This document shows, piece after piece, positions 55,231 through 63,418 of a stretch of DNA of 64,000 nucleotides. Source of the stretch: Solibacillus daqui (GTDB taxonomy: Bacteria > Bacillota > Bacilli > Bacillales_A > Planococcaceae). The notes under the pieces are model-generated. The model saw only the letters and a program-made list of their open reading frames with translations, did not search any database and was not told the origin of the DNA. Both the position numbers and the translations under genes were made by a program. Each line of letters begins with the position of its first letter. Position 1 is the stretch's first letter. The stretch spans positions 1,109,501-1,173,500 of the forward strand of contig NZ_CP114887.1 of NCBI RefSeq assembly GCF_028747805.1, in the 5' to 3' direction.

Positions 55231-56118
55231 ATGTTATTAGGATCACACGTTTCGATGAGCGGTAAAAAAATGCTGCTTGGCTCAAGTGAAGAGGCACTAA
55301 GTTACGGTGCCAATACATTTATGATTTACACAGGCGCACCTCAAAATACGCGTCGTAAACCAATCGAAGAATTAAACATTATGAAGGGCCTACTGCATAT
55401 GCAAGAAAACGGTATGTCAAATATCGTTGTACATGCACCTTATATTATTAATTTAGGAAACACAACAAAGCCTGAAACATTTGAGCTTGGTGTTAACTTC
55501 CTACAAGAAGAAATCAAACGTACGGCGGCACTTGAAGCTACGCAAATCGTTTTACATCCAGGTGCTCACGTGGGTGCGGGTGTTGATGCAGGGATAGCTA
55601 AAATTGTCGAAGGATTAAATGAAGTATTAGCGCAAGATTACCCAGTTCAAATTGCACTAGAAACTATGGCAGGGAAAGGTACTGAAATTGGCCGTAACTT
55701 TGAAGAACTAGCACGAATTATTGATGGAGTGAGTAATAATGAACGTCTTTCGATTTGTATGGATACGTGCCACATTCATGATGGAGGCTATGATATCGTC
55801 AACGATTTTGATGGTGTGTTAAATGAATTTGACAAAACAATCGGCTTAGATCGTTTAAAAGTATTACACATTAATGACTCGAAAAATGTACGTGGTGCGG
55901 CAAAAGACCGTCATGAAAACATTGGCTTTGGTGAAATTGGTTTTGACACATTAAAATATATCGTACATCACCCACAGTTAATGCACTTACCTAAAATTTT
56001 AGAAACGCCATTTGTAGGTAGTGATGCGAAAAACAAATTAGCGCCGTATAAACATGAAATCGCCATGTTACGTGATGGAGAATTTCGTCCAGAGCTAATC
56101 GATCAAATGCGCGGATAA
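55231..56118 (+). CDS. nfo: Endonuclease IV (Nfo)
   Basis: Zinc AP endonuclease for base-excision repair. 295 residues. TIM barrel with [41 protein letters not shown] and [20 protein letters not shown] carrying the trinuclear-zinc His, Asp and Glu ligands. I use the ATG at 55231, preceded by AGGGGGAAAAAGG; an earlier in-frame start at 55198 adds an unlikely [12 protein letters not shown] stem CGGCTGC/GCAGCCG at 55179-55206 separates it from cshB but has a weak T tract, so read-through is likely. Confidence 0.95.
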   Translation: MLLGSHVSMSGKKMLLGSSEEALSYGANTFMIYTGAPQNTRRKPIEELNIMKGLLHMQENGMSNIVVHAPYIINLGNTTKPETFELGVNFLQEEIKRTAALEATQIVLHPGAHVGAGVDAGIAKIVEGLNEVLAQDYPVQIALETMAGKGTEIGRNFEELARIIDGVSNNERLSICMDTCHIHDGGYDIVNDFDGVLNEFDKTIGLDRLKVLHINDSKNVRGAAKDRHENIGFGEIGFDTLKYIVHHPQLMHLPKILETPFVGSDAKNKLAPYKHEIAMLRDGEFRPELIDQMRG

Positions 56119-56126
56119 TTTGAATA

Positions 56127-56167
56127 AACACCTTTTGCACTATTTTAACGCAAAAGGTGTTTTTTTA
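56127..56167 (+). terminator. Terminator after nfo
   Basis: AACACCTTTTGC pairs with GCAAAAGGTGTT, then seven T counting the stem end. Confidence 0.9.
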
Positions 56168-56236
56168 CTTTTCATTACTAAGTTTTTGATATAATTAATT
56201 GATAGTATATGGAAAATATTAGAGTGGGGGTAATTT

Positions 56237-57655
56237 ATGAAGAAAGTAATTCAGCTGTTGGCACTTAGTATCTTGTGTTTAGCATTACCATTGCAAAGCT
56301 TTGCATCAATTAATAGTGCAGTGATTTCAAATTTAGGTTCAGGAGATGCTGCGGTGACAATTCGTGATATTGATACAGGGAAGATTGTTTATTCGCATAA
56401 CGGAAATAAATTAATGCGCCCTGCTTCGAATATGAAGCTCGTATCTGGTGCGGCTGCATTAGGTATTTTGGGTGAGGATTATCGCTTTACAACTGACCTT
56501 TATATTGATGGTAAAATTCAAAATAACGTACTCAACGGCAATGTATACATAAAAGGCAGTGGCGATCCTACATTAACGAAGGCAGATTTTATTGAGTTTG
56601 TATATATATTAAAGCAAAAAGGCATCCGTAAAATAAACGGTAATTTAATAGGGGATGATAAGGCTTTTTCGGGTAGTACATTACCAGTTGGAGTTGAGAA
56701 GGTTGATGAATCGTATTATTTCGGTGCAAGAACTTCAGCAATTACGATGTCACAAAATGAGGATTTTGATGCAAGTACCGTCATTATTAATGCAACTCCA
56801 GGCAATATTGGCTCAAAGCCAAGCTATACAATTCAACCGAATTTAAGTGGTTTGGTCATTTCGAATCAAGCAAGAACAGTGAGGAATGGACAGAAAAACA
56901 CCTTAAAGATTGAACGAGTTTACAATTCAAATAAAGTCATCATATCGGGTGATCTACCAAAAGGTAGTAGTAAGAAGGAATGGGTTACATTACTAGATCC
57001 ATCTGTGAACACAATGCAAGCAATAAAATTAGTTATGCAAGGATCAGGGATTACATTTAGTTCAAATTCAAAAATTGTATTAGCACCAGTAAAAGATGAT
57101 GCGAGATTATTGTACACAAACAAATCAAAGCCATTAGCAATGATATTCCCTGCTTTTATGAAGCTAAGCAATAATAGCATTGCCGATATTTTAGTGAAAA
57201 CAATGGGAAGACAAGAATTGGATGAAGGAAGTACAACAGCAGGTACAAAAGTGTTGAAATCATATAGTCAATCCATTGGTTTGGCAGTAGATAACTGGCG
57301 CTTTGTAGATGGATCTGGTTTGGCTAATTCAAATCGAGTAACGTCAAACGGTTTATCGCAGTTATTATTTGCCGTGCAGCAAGAGTCATATTTTAACACG
57401 TACTTTAACTCGCTTCCAGTGGCGGGAAATAGTGAGCGTATGGTGGGCGGTACATTGCGAAAACGGTTAACGGCAACAAACTTACAAAACCGTGTTTTTG
57501 CAAAAACGGGCTATATTCCTAATGTCTACACATTATCAGGTTATATTAAGGGGAATAGTGGTAAGCAATATATTTTCTCTATTCTATTAGAAAATAAAGC
57601 GAATGGAATAACGTACATTGATCGTACAGTGACGGAGCTTGTAAAAAATTTATAA
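56237..57655 (+). CDS. dacB: Low-molecular-mass penicillin-binding protein, PBP4 type (S13)
   Basis: D-Ala-D-Ala carboxypeptidase/endopeptidase acting on wall peptides outside the membrane. 472 residues with a signal peptide (about 1-23, cleaved near SFA). Family S13 motifs: S64xxK67 in RPASNMKLVSG, SNN in KLSNNSIADILVK, and KTG in FAKTGYIPNV, with the domain inserted between motifs 1 and 2 that marks the class. Similar to B. subtilis DacC (PBP4a), a class expressed late in growth. AGAGTGGGGG precedes the ATG. Symbol follows the E. coli usage. Confidence 0.92.
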   Translation: MKKVIQLLALSILCLALPLQSFASINSAVISNLGSGDAAVTIRDIDTGKIVYSHNGNKLMRPASNMKLVSGAAALGILGEDYRFTTDLYIDGKIQNNVLNGNVYIKGSGDPTLTKADFIEFVYILKQKGIRKINGNLIGDDKAFSGSTLPVGVEKVDESYYFGARTSAITMSQNEDFDASTVIINATPGNIGSKPSYTIQPNLSGLVISNQARTVRNGQKNTLKIERVYNSNKVIISGDLPKGSSKKEWVTLLDPSVNTMQAIKLVMQGSGITFSSNSKIVLAPVKDDARLLYTNKSKPLAMIFPAFMKLSNNSIADILVKTMGRQELDEGSTTAGTKVLKSYSQSIGLAVDNWRFVDGSGLANSNRVTSNGLSQLLFAVQQESYFNTYFNSLPVAGNSERMVGGTLRKRLTATNLQNRVFAKTGYIPNVYTLSGYIKGNSGKQYIFSILLENKANGITYIDRTVTELVKNL

Positions 57656-57670
57656 GGTAGGTAAATAAGT

Positions 57671-58282
57671 ATGCAGAAGATTTTATTAACTGGTTTCGAA
57701 CCATTCTTGTCGAATCCAATTAATCCAACAAAGGATATCGTAGAGGGACTAAATGGCAAAGTATTTGGGGATTATGAAGTGATTGGCAGCGTGTTATCGG
57801 TTGACTTTAAACAAGCACCACAACAGTTTTTAGCTTTGATAAAGGAAGTACAGCCGACCATCATTATTTCATTAGGCTTAGCAGCCGGCAACACACGCAT
57901 AATGCCTGAGCGTGTCGCAATTAATGTCAAGGATGGCGAGAAGGATAATAGTGGTGTTGCATTTGTAGATGCACCAATTCATGAAGATGGAGACGCTGCT
58001 TATTTTTCAACATTGCCAATCCGTAATATCGTCAATCGTTTAAATGAAGCAGGCTACCCAGCAGCGATTTCAAATTCTGCTGGTACGTATTTATGTAATA
58101 ACATCATGTATGAAGGATTACATTATGCAAAATCTCACTGCACTGTTCAAGCAACGGGCTTTATTCATATTCCTGCTTCGTTTGAATTAGCCATTCAAAA
58201 TGGACGTATTGCAGGTTGGTCACAGGTGGATTTACAAGCTGCAATCGAGCTAGCAATAACAGAATGCATTGCAAATGATTAA
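57671..58282 (+). CDS. pcp: Pyroglutamyl-peptidase I
   Basis: Cysteine peptidase (family C15) that removes N-terminal pyroglutamate. 203 residues; catalytic triad visible as E80 (RIMPERVAINV), C142 (SNSAGTYLCNNIMYE) and H166 (GFIHIPASFE). Normal length. Cytosolic. It follows the penicillin-binding protein gene after 15 bp on the same strand (AAGGTAGG before the ATG), so they may be co-transcribed, though no functional link is known. Confidence 0.95.
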   Translation: MQKILLTGFEPFLSNPINPTKDIVEGLNGKVFGDYEVIGSVLSVDFKQAPQQFLALIKEVQPTIIISLGLAAGNTRIMPERVAINVKDGEKDNSGVAFVDAPIHEDGDAAYFSTLPIRNIVNRLNEAGYPAAISNSAGTYLCNNIMYEGLHYAKSHCTVQATGFIHIPASFELAIQNGRIAGWSQVDLQAAIELAITECIAND

Positions 58283-58409
58283 AAATTGTCATAATTAGCA
58301 AGGTAGTAAGCCAGCTTTAACGTTGATTTGGCGCTTTATATCAAAATTCGATAAAATTCTTCTAAAAACGATATGTAATAACGAGAAATAAATTATTGTT
58401 GTATAACGT

Positions 58410-58445
58410 CTTCCTGTTGTAATTTTATTAGTAGATAACAGGAAG
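58410..58445. promoter_or_regulatory. Inverted repeat at the glnR-like gene
   Basis: CTTCCTGTT and AACAGGAAG, 9-bp perfect arms with an 18-bp centre. The right arm touches the ribosome binding site GGCGGGGAG of the next gene. It does not fit the known GlnR/TnrA box TGTNAN7TNACA. Autoregulatory operator or mRNA stem; undecided. Confidence 0.45.
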
Positions 58446-58460
58446 GCGGGGAGAAATACG

Positions 58461-58793
58461 ATGAACAAAGATTATCGAAAAGCAATGCCAATTTTACCAA
58501 TTCGTACGGTGATGCAAATTACGAATTTATCAGCTCGACAAATTCGCTACTATGAGGAGCATGAATTAGTGGAGCCAATGCGTACTGATGGCAATCGTCG
58601 TATATTTTCGCTCCAAAACGTCGATGAATTATTAGAAATTCAAGAGCTATTGGAAGAAGGCGTCAATATCGCGGGTATTAAAAAAGTATTTGCGTTGAAG
58701 CGTGCGAGCAATAGCCATACATATCGTGGTAAAACAATTAGCAATGAAGAGTTACGGGCAATGGTGCTAAGAGAATTGCAGGCGTTATCGTAA
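58461..58793 (+). CDS. MerR-family regulator, GlnR/TnrA-like
   Basis: 110 residues. Winged-helix core with IRTVMQITNLSARQIRYYEE, TDGNRRIFSLQNVDELLEI and EEGVNIAGIKKVFAL, closest in wording to GlnR (RQIRYYEExxLxxP, GNRRxFSxxxVDxLLEI, GVNxAGIK). It is shorter than B. subtilis GlnR (135) and matches TnrA in length (110), but the core is GlnR-like. The C-terminal tail that GlnR uses to sense feedback-inhibited glutamine synthetase is reduced. glnA is not downstream. It probably regulates nitrogen genes; the exact identity stays open. Confidence 0.8.
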   Translation: MNKDYRKAMPILPIRTVMQITNLSARQIRYYEEHELVEPMRTDGNRRIFSLQNVDELLEIQELLEEGVNIAGIKKVFALKRASNSHTYRGKTISNEELRAMVLRELQALS

Positions 58794-58925
58794 TTGTATG
58801 CATTTCTTGTGGAAAAACGAAAAGTAATCGTTCACTTTGCACCGAGGATGGAGGTTAGATTGTTCTGTATCAGGTGCAATTCTGAGTTCCATTCCCGTTG
58901 AATTGAAAAACCTTGAAGCATAAAA

Positions 58926-58959
58926 CCTCCTCACTTGTGCACATTACATAGTGGGAGGT
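58926..58959 (+). promoter_or_regulatory. Hairpin over the ribosome binding site of the next gene
   Basis: CCTCCTCACT pairs with AGTGGGAGG (one bulge), sequestering the GGGAGG that serves the ATG at 58968. Upstream, TTGCACC and GGTGCAA (58837-58879) form another dyad. 58794-58925 has no gene. Confidence 0.45.
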
Positions 58960-58967
58960 GAACATCA

Positions 58968-59204
58968 ATGGGAAATAAAAACGGCAATCATAACAATCGA
59001 AACAGCAAGAAGACAATGAATGCAAGAACGCATAATCCTTTTGGTACCTACAAAAACAAAGATTTAGATGCCAGCAATAGTAATAATAACAACCCTAATG
59101 ATAATCTAAACGAAGAATTCTCAGCAGAATTTGATGCCAAACTCAAAAATGCAAATAATAAAACGAATCATGACAAACATCAACAATCCAATAAAAATAA
59201 ATAG
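58968..59204 (+). CDS. Small Asn-rich protein resembling gamma-type spore proteins
   Basis: 78 residues, about a third Asn, hydrophilic, no Cys. MGNKNGNHNNRN, then ARTHNPFGTYKNK, and a C-terminal NEEFSAEFDAKLKNANNK that resembles the EFASETNA-type segment of gamma-type small acid-soluble spore proteins. The next gene shares the E(F/Y)xxEF(D/N)A motif, so the two look like paralogues. GGGAGGTG precedes the ATG but can fold away in a hairpin. A sporulation role (storage protein for germination) is inference; no forespore promoter was clear. Confidence 0.65.
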   Translation: MGNKNGNHNNRNSKKTMNARTHNPFGTYKNKDLDASNSNNNNPNDNLNEEFSAEFDAKLKNANNKTNHDKHQQSNKNK

Positions 59205-59281
59205 CCAAACCTATCTTTTGTAAAAAATCAGGATCTCATAACACTATGCGTTATTGATTAAATTATGGAGGTGGACAAGCA

Positions 59282-59416
59282 ATGGCGAAGAAAGGTAAAA
59301 CAAGCTTTAAAAAGAAAAAGAAAGATGATAAGCCTAAAACTAACAACAAACGTGAAGAATATGCACCAGAATTCAACGCAGTAATTCATAATAATGTTCA
59401 AAAACCTAAGCAGTAA
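59282..59416 (+). CDS. 44-residue basic protein related to the preceding gene
   Basis: Begins MAKKGKTSFKKKKKDDKP and ends REEYAPEFNAVIHNNVQKPKQ; strongly basic N-terminus and an EYAPEFNA motif close to EFSAEFDA of the neighbour. TGGAGGTGG lies 7-8 bp before the ATG, a near-perfect ribosome binding site, which makes it a real gene despite its size. Same strand as the preceding gene, 77 bp apart, closed by a long terminator. Likely spore-associated by similarity to the neighbour; this is unproven. Confidence 0.7.
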   Translation: MAKKGKTSFKKKKKDDKPKTNNKREEYAPEFNAVIHNNVQKPKQ

Positions 59417-59430
59417 ATAAAAATGGTTAG

Positions 59431-59485
59431 AAAATAGATGCTTCAAGAAGTGAAAGGTAAAACTTCAGGAGCATCTATTTTTGTT
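59431..59485 (+). terminator. Terminator after the small spore-type genes
   Basis: AAAATAGATGC pairs with GCATCTATTTT, with an inner GAAGT/ACTTC stem, followed by a T-rich tract. 59486-59606 shows nothing else. Confidence 0.82.
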
Positions 59486-59621
59486 GTTATTTCATTTGCT
59501 TAGCGCACTTTACATACCTATATTCAAGCAATAGCATCGTATTAACATCCAGAAAATAGCGTACTTGTTATCGATTGATTTCCCCTAAGTTGCACAAACT
59601 ATAAATGAGGTGAGAAGATCA

Positions 59622-59954
59622 ATGAAATTCAAAAAAATTGGAGTACGTATTGTTTTAATAACGGCTTTATTTATGCCGTTAAACACGCTACCGATAGTTC
59701 ATGCCCAGCAAGAAGCACCTGCTTATGCGAAGTGGGGCATACTCGCCATGGAAGAAACTCAAAAAAGATATCCTGGTGCAAAAATAATCGATTATTTGCA
59801 TCAAGGAAGGGAAATAAAAGGAATCGTAACGATTGAAAAGTTTAAATTATGGTTAAAAAAGGGCGACAAAGAATTTGGTGTATTTGTAAGCATCGTGTTT
59901 GTAACGGATACAGAAAAGATAGTTGTGATAGAATTTCAAGAAACTGACAGATAA
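59622..59954 (+). CDS. Secreted DUF3889-family protein (YqzG/YhdC-like)
   Basis: 110 residues from the ATG at 59622, about 8 bp after GAGGTGA. Signal peptide about 1-27 (KKIGVRIVLITALFMPLNTL, cleavage near VHA-QQ), then a small secreted domain: YAKWGILAMEETQKRYPGAK, IIDYLHQGREIKG, FVTDTEKIVVIEF. This fits DUF3889, to which B. subtilis YqzG and YhdC belong; function unknown. Single gene. Confidence 0.82.
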   Translation: MKFKKIGVRIVLITALFMPLNTLPIVHAQQEAPAYAKWGILAMEETQKRYPGAKIIDYLHQGREIKGIVTIEKFKLWLKKGDKEFGVFVSIVFVTDTEKIVVIEFQETDR

Positions 59955-60047
59955 TAAACGGTGTTATATTGAAGTATGTGCATTTAAATGATTTTTTTTC
60001 ATTGATTTCCTTATAAATTGAACTTTTATAATGTTGGGGTTTATGAA

Positions 60048-60287
60048 TTAAATCCCAACTAGCCTCATTAATTTTTTATAGCGCTGTTCACCAAGTAACT
60101 TATGCAATTTTTGTAATACTTCATTGGGAATACCGGTAATTGCCCAGCTAATATTGGCGTGCTTCATGATTTTACGTAGCTTTTTAATTTCCTCCAATGT
60201 TAATTCAATATCATTTTTTTTGGCGAATTGCTGAAGCTGTTCATCATTCATTTGTTGCAATCTATTTAACAATTCCAAATTCCTCAT
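60048..60287 (-). CDS. yqfT: DUF2624-family protein (YqfT)
   Basis: 79 residues, minus strand. Helical and basic: NRLQQMNDEQLQQFAKKNDI, EEIKKLRKIMKHANI, LHKLLGEQRYKKLMRL match the DUF2624 family, called YqfT in B. subtilis where it lies between nfo and zur. AAAGGAGAGC precedes the ATG. Divergent from znuC; the gap between them holds the Zur-controlled promoter. Function unknown. Confidence 0.82.
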   Translation of the reverse strand: MRNLELLNRLQQMNDEQLQQFAKKNDIELTLEEIKKLRKIMKHANISWAITGIPNEVLQKLHKLLGEQRYKKLMRLVGI

Positions 60288-60314
60288 TATAGCTCTCCTT
60301 TAAAGTTTTTTTCC

Positions 60315-60375
60315 TTTACATTGTAAAAAAAGTCTACTATACTAATTTGATGTAAATCGTAATGATTTTGAATTA
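60315..60375 (+). promoter_or_regulatory. Promoter and Zur box of the zinc operon
   Basis: TTTACA (60315-60320), 17 bp, TATACT (60338-60343). The Zur box TAAATCGTAATGATTTTGA with ATTA (60353-60375) matches the Bacillus consensus TAAATCGTAATNATTACGA with TTTA at all but three positions. It covers the start site, so zinc-loaded Zur would block transcription. Confidence 0.85.
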
Positions 60376-60391
60376 GAAAGAAGCGAAAAAA

Positions 60392-61138
60392 ATGAACAAA
60401 CCATTGATTGAATTGAAGGATGTTTCCTTTCAATATGAATACACACAAGTATTAAAAAACATTTCTTTACGCGTGAATGAGGGCGATTTTTTGGCGTTAA
60501 TCGGTCAAAATGGCTCTGGTAAATCGACGCTATTAAAATTGATTTTAGGGTTATTAAAGCCGATGTCTGGGGAAATTAAATTATTTGATGAGCCAGCAAA
60601 CCAGTTTAAACACCGCGAATGGATTGGCTATGTGTCACAGAAATCTAATGCCTTTAACTCTGGTTTTCCGGCAACTGTTGAAGAAGTAGTAAAAAGTGGC
60701 TTATCACAAAAGGTTGGACTGTTTAAGCGTTATCCAAAAGATGCAGACCTTTTAGTGAAGGCGGCCTTGAAAGATGTTGGCATGGAGCAATTTATGAAGC
60801 GGAATATTGGACAGCTTTCAGGAGGACAGCAGCAGCGTGTATTTATTGCGCGCGCATTAGTAGCTGATCCAAAGCTACTTATTTTAGACGAGCCAACTGT
60901 TGGGATTGACCGTGAAAACGTGCAAGCATTTTATGATATGCTCGCTCATTTAAATAGGCATCATAAAATGACTATGATTTTAGTAACACATGATGTCGAT
61001 ACCGTATCAGACCGTGTAAGCCACGTGGCATGCTTAAATCAAACAATTCATTTCCACGGTTATAAAAATGATTTTGATACGATTTCGGAAGAACAGATTG
61101 AAAGCTGGAACGGTCACACTGTTCGAAAGATTCATTAA
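60392..61138 (+). CDS. znuC: Zinc ABC transporter ATPase ZnuC (AdcC)
   Basis: 248 residues. Walker A IGQNGSGKSTLLK, Q loop YVSQKSNAFN, signature QLSGGQQQRVFIARAL, Walker B PKLLILDEPTVGID, H loop LVTHDVD. First gene of the Zur-box operon, so zinc is the likely substrate. AAAGAAGCG precedes the ATG. No substrate-binding protein gene (znuA/adcA) is in the operon; one must be supplied from elsewhere. Confidence 0.94.
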   Translation: MNKPLIELKDVSFQYEYTQVLKNISLRVNEGDFLALIGQNGSGKSTLLKLILGLLKPMSGEIKLFDEPANQFKHREWIGYVSQKSNAFNSGFPATVEEVVKSGLSQKVGLFKRYPKDADLLVKAALKDVGMEQFMKRNIGQLSGGQQQRVFIARALVADPKLLILDEPTVGIDRENVQAFYDMLAHLNRHHKMTMILVTHDVDTVSDRVSHVACLNQTIHFHGYKNDFDTISEEQIESWNGHTVRKIH

Positions 61139-61153
61139 GAGGAGTAGGCCATT

Positions 61154-62020
61154 ATGATCGAAGCAATATTAAACTATGAATTTTTACAAAACGCCTTTTT
61201 CTCAGGGCTCATTATTGGTGTCATTGCCCCGTTACTGGGAGTATTTATTGTTGTTCGTCGTCTGTCGCTAATCGCGGATGCGCTGTCACATGTAACGCTT
61301 GCAGGCATTGCTGGAAGTCTTTACATAAGTCAGTCTTTTGCCGGTTTGGCGCTGCTTAATCCGATTTACTTAGGAATTGTTGCGTCGGTAAGTGGTTCAA
61401 TCTTAATCGAGCGCTTGCGACGTTTGTATAAGCACTATGAAGAGCTTGCAATTCCAATTATTATGTCGGGTGGTATCGGGGTTAGTGCGATTTTAATTTC
61501 ACTAGCAAGTGGCTTTAATACAGATTTAATGAGCTATTTATTCGGCTCGGTATCTGCTGTTTCGAGACAGGATTTATTTGTTGTCATTGCGATTGCGATT
61601 GTCGTGGTGATATTCTTAGTATTATTTTTCAAAGAATTATTCGTTCTATCTTTTGACGAAGAATATGCAAAAGCAAGTGGGTTGCCGGCAAAATGGATTC
61701 ATTTGTTATTTATGGTTGTTGTGGCACTTGTCATTGCAGCTAGCATGCGTATTGTTGGGATATTGTTAGTATCTAGCTTAATGACATTACCGGTAGCAGC
61801 AGCAATGCGTTTAGCACATGGCTTTAAACAGGCGATTATTTTAGCGATTGTATTTGGTGAACTTGCGGTATTAATAGGTTTAGTGAGTGCATTTTATTTA
61901 AATTTAGCGCCAGGTGGTACGATTGTCGTAACTTCAATTATCATTCTATTATTTGTCATTATCATTAAAAAAATGGTTTTAAAATTATCAACTAAGGTGG
62001 AAGGGGAAGAAGCACAGTGA
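61154..62020 (+). CDS. znuB: Zinc ABC transporter permease ZnuB (AdcB)
   Basis: 288 residues, ABC-3 family, about eight membrane helices. Family signatures VVRRLSLIADALSHVTLAGIA and EEYAKASGLPAKWIHLLFMV, and GTIVVTSIIILLFVI at the C-terminus. Follows znuC by 15 bp (AGAGGAGTAGG before the ATG) and overlaps zur by 4 bp. Confidence 0.94.
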   Translation: MIEAILNYEFLQNAFFSGLIIGVIAPLLGVFIVVRRLSLIADALSHVTLAGIAGSLYISQSFAGLALLNPIYLGIVASVSGSILIERLRRLYKHYEELAIPIIMSGGIGVSAILISLASGFNTDLMSYLFGSVSAVSRQDLFVVIAIAIVVVIFLVLFFKELFVLSFDEEYAKASGLPAKWIHLLFMVVVALVIAASMRIVGILLVSSLMTLPVAAAMRLAHGFKQAIILAIVFGELAVLIGLVSAFYLNLAPGGTIVVTSIIILLFVIIIKKMVLKLSTKVEGEEAQ

Positions 62021-62427
62021 ATACAACACGCGCGTGGGAAATATTAAAAGACAATGGCTATAAAAAAACAGATAAACGAGAGTTAATTTTGGGTATGTTT
62101 GCGGCTACGGATAAATATTTGACTGCCCGTGATTTACTGCAAGTGCTGAAAAAAGACTTCCCAGGCATGAGCTTTGATACGATTTATCGTAACTTAGCAA
62201 CGTTTGTTGAATTAGATATTTTAGAAGAAACCGAGCTAAATGGTGAACGTAATTTCCGCATGCATTGTGAATCGGATCATCACCATCATCATTTTATTTG
62301 TCGCGATTGTGGGAATGTGAAGGAATTATCACTGTGTCCGATGGAGATGCTTGGAGAAAAGCTGCCAGGTTATGCAATAGAAGCTCATAAATTCGAAATA
62401 TATGGAAAATGCCCGAGCTGCTTATAA
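62017..62427 (+). CDS. zur: Zinc-uptake repressor Zur
   Basis: Fur-family regulator, 136 residues. N-terminal winged helix (RELILGMFAATDKYLTARDL, then SFDTIYRNLATFVELDILEE). C-terminal metal domain with the His-rich regulatory site SDHHHHHFICRDCGNVKEL and structural Cys pairs CRDC and CPSC. GTG start overlaps the znuB stop, as in translationally coupled operons. Since the operon's promoter carries a Zur box, the repressor controls its own synthesis. Confidence 0.94.
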   Translation: MNTTRAWEILKDNGYKKTDKRELILGMFAATDKYLTARDLLQVLKKDFPGMSFDTIYRNLATFVELDILEETELNGERNFRMHCESDHHHHHFICRDCGNVKELSLCPMEMLGEKLPGYAIEAHKFEIYGKCPSCL

Positions 62428-62524
62428 AGGTATAAATTTTATGTTTTAATCCATGAAATCGATGTGAATTTAAAAACTATTTGCATAATTTCATCAGTAT
62501 GATAAAGTAAACTTTACAAATTGA

Positions 62525-62690
62525 ATAGTTTGCAAGAAAGAGATGCCTAGTGCATAAATGGGAATTCGGTGTAAATCCGAAGCTATATCCGTAACTGTAA
62601 GCGTAGATGAAAGTAAGCAAAATACCACTGCTAAAAGCGGGAAGGTGCTTATGTTTAAAGTGAAGCGCGAAGCCAGGAGACCAATCTTTT
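62525..62690 (+). ncRNA. Cobalamin riboswitch
   Basis: Contains the conserved core: ATGCCTAGTGCATAAATGGG, GAATTCGGTGTAAATCCGAA, CCGTAACTGTAAGCG, and the B12 box AAGCCAGGAGACC near 62669-62682. It precedes a cobalamin adenosyltransferase-like gene and a cobalamin-binding lipoprotein gene. An intrinsic terminator lies downstream, so B12 binding should promote termination. Confidence 0.92.
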
Positions 62691-62782
62691 TCTGATCGTA
62701 ACACACCTCTTCGGAAATAAAGAGAATGTACGGCAGCCATACATCAAATGAGCGTTTTTAAATATACCTTTTTGATTTTATG

Positions 62783-62811
62783 AAGCCATCCATTTTCTGG
62801 GTGGCTTTTTT
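62783..62811 (+). terminator. Expression-platform terminator of the cobalamin riboswitch
   Basis: AAGCCATCCA pairs with TGGGTGGCTT (one wobble), then six T. Placed between the aptamer and the first gene. Confidence 0.8.
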
Positions 62812-62863
62812 CATGCCATTTAAAATTTCAAAGAGCAATGAATTTGAAGTGAGGTTGAGAAAG

Positions 62864-63418
62864 TTGAAGAAGGATATTCGTTATTCGTGCTATCCATTCA
62901 TGCGTGAAAAATCGAGTTGTGTTGATTATGAAATTCGTACAGATTCACTAACGACACGTATTGGTGCAGTTATTCCGACATTAGTGGATGATGAACGCGG
63001 TCGGATTGTATTAGAAGATTTACGTCTCATACAACCGCTTGCTTATCACGTAAATGGTTCAGTGCGCGGAAAATTAGCGATTACAGAAGATGACTTAAAG
63101 TGGTTAAGCGATCGTTATGATTTTTATGTGAGTGAAGTAAAAGAAGCCATTCAGCAGTTTTTATTACCTCAAGGGGTGGAAAGCGCGGCTCGTCTTCATA
63201 TTTGCCGTAGTGAAGCGAAAAAATCATATCGCGCATTACATAAAGTAAGTGAGGAAAGAGATGTTCCTGAAATTTTATTCGACTTTTTAGGCTTACTTGC
63301 CAATGTATTGTTTGTGATGGCTGTGTACATGAACAAGCAACACGAATGTGATGAAATTGTCTTTACCTCAAAATCATATCCAATGAAAAAGAAAAAGGAG
63401 CAAAACAATGAACTTTAA
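62864..63418 (+). CDS. Divergent corrinoid adenosyltransferase-like protein
   Basis: 184 residues. The C-terminal half matches the PduO-type ATP:cob(I)alamin adenosyltransferase helix bundle: QQFLLPQGVESAARLHICRS (for the usual ilPGGs..aa.LHvaR), then EAKKSYRAL and LGLLANVLFVMAVYMN. The N-terminal ATP-binding TxxGDxGxT motif is missing, so catalysis is uncertain; a corrinoid-binding role is possible. I use the TTG at 62864, 9 bp after GTGAGG; the frame from 62780 runs through the riboswitch terminator. B12 riboswitch control supports a cobalamin role. Overlaps btuF by 11 bp. Confidence 0.75.
   Translation: MKKDIRYSCYPFMREKSSCVDYEIRTDSLTTRIGAVIPTLVDDERGRIVLEDLRLIQPLAYHVNGSVRGKLAITEDDLKWLSDRYDFYVSEVKEAIQQFLLPQGVESAARLHICRSEAKKSYRALHKVSEERDVPEILFDFLGLLANVLFVMAVYMNKQHECDEIVFTSKSYPMKKKKEQNNEL

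Noticed and set aside
58410..58445. Inverted repeat as a GlnR/TnrA box
   Set aside because: It does not fit TGTNAN7TNACA in spacing or bases.
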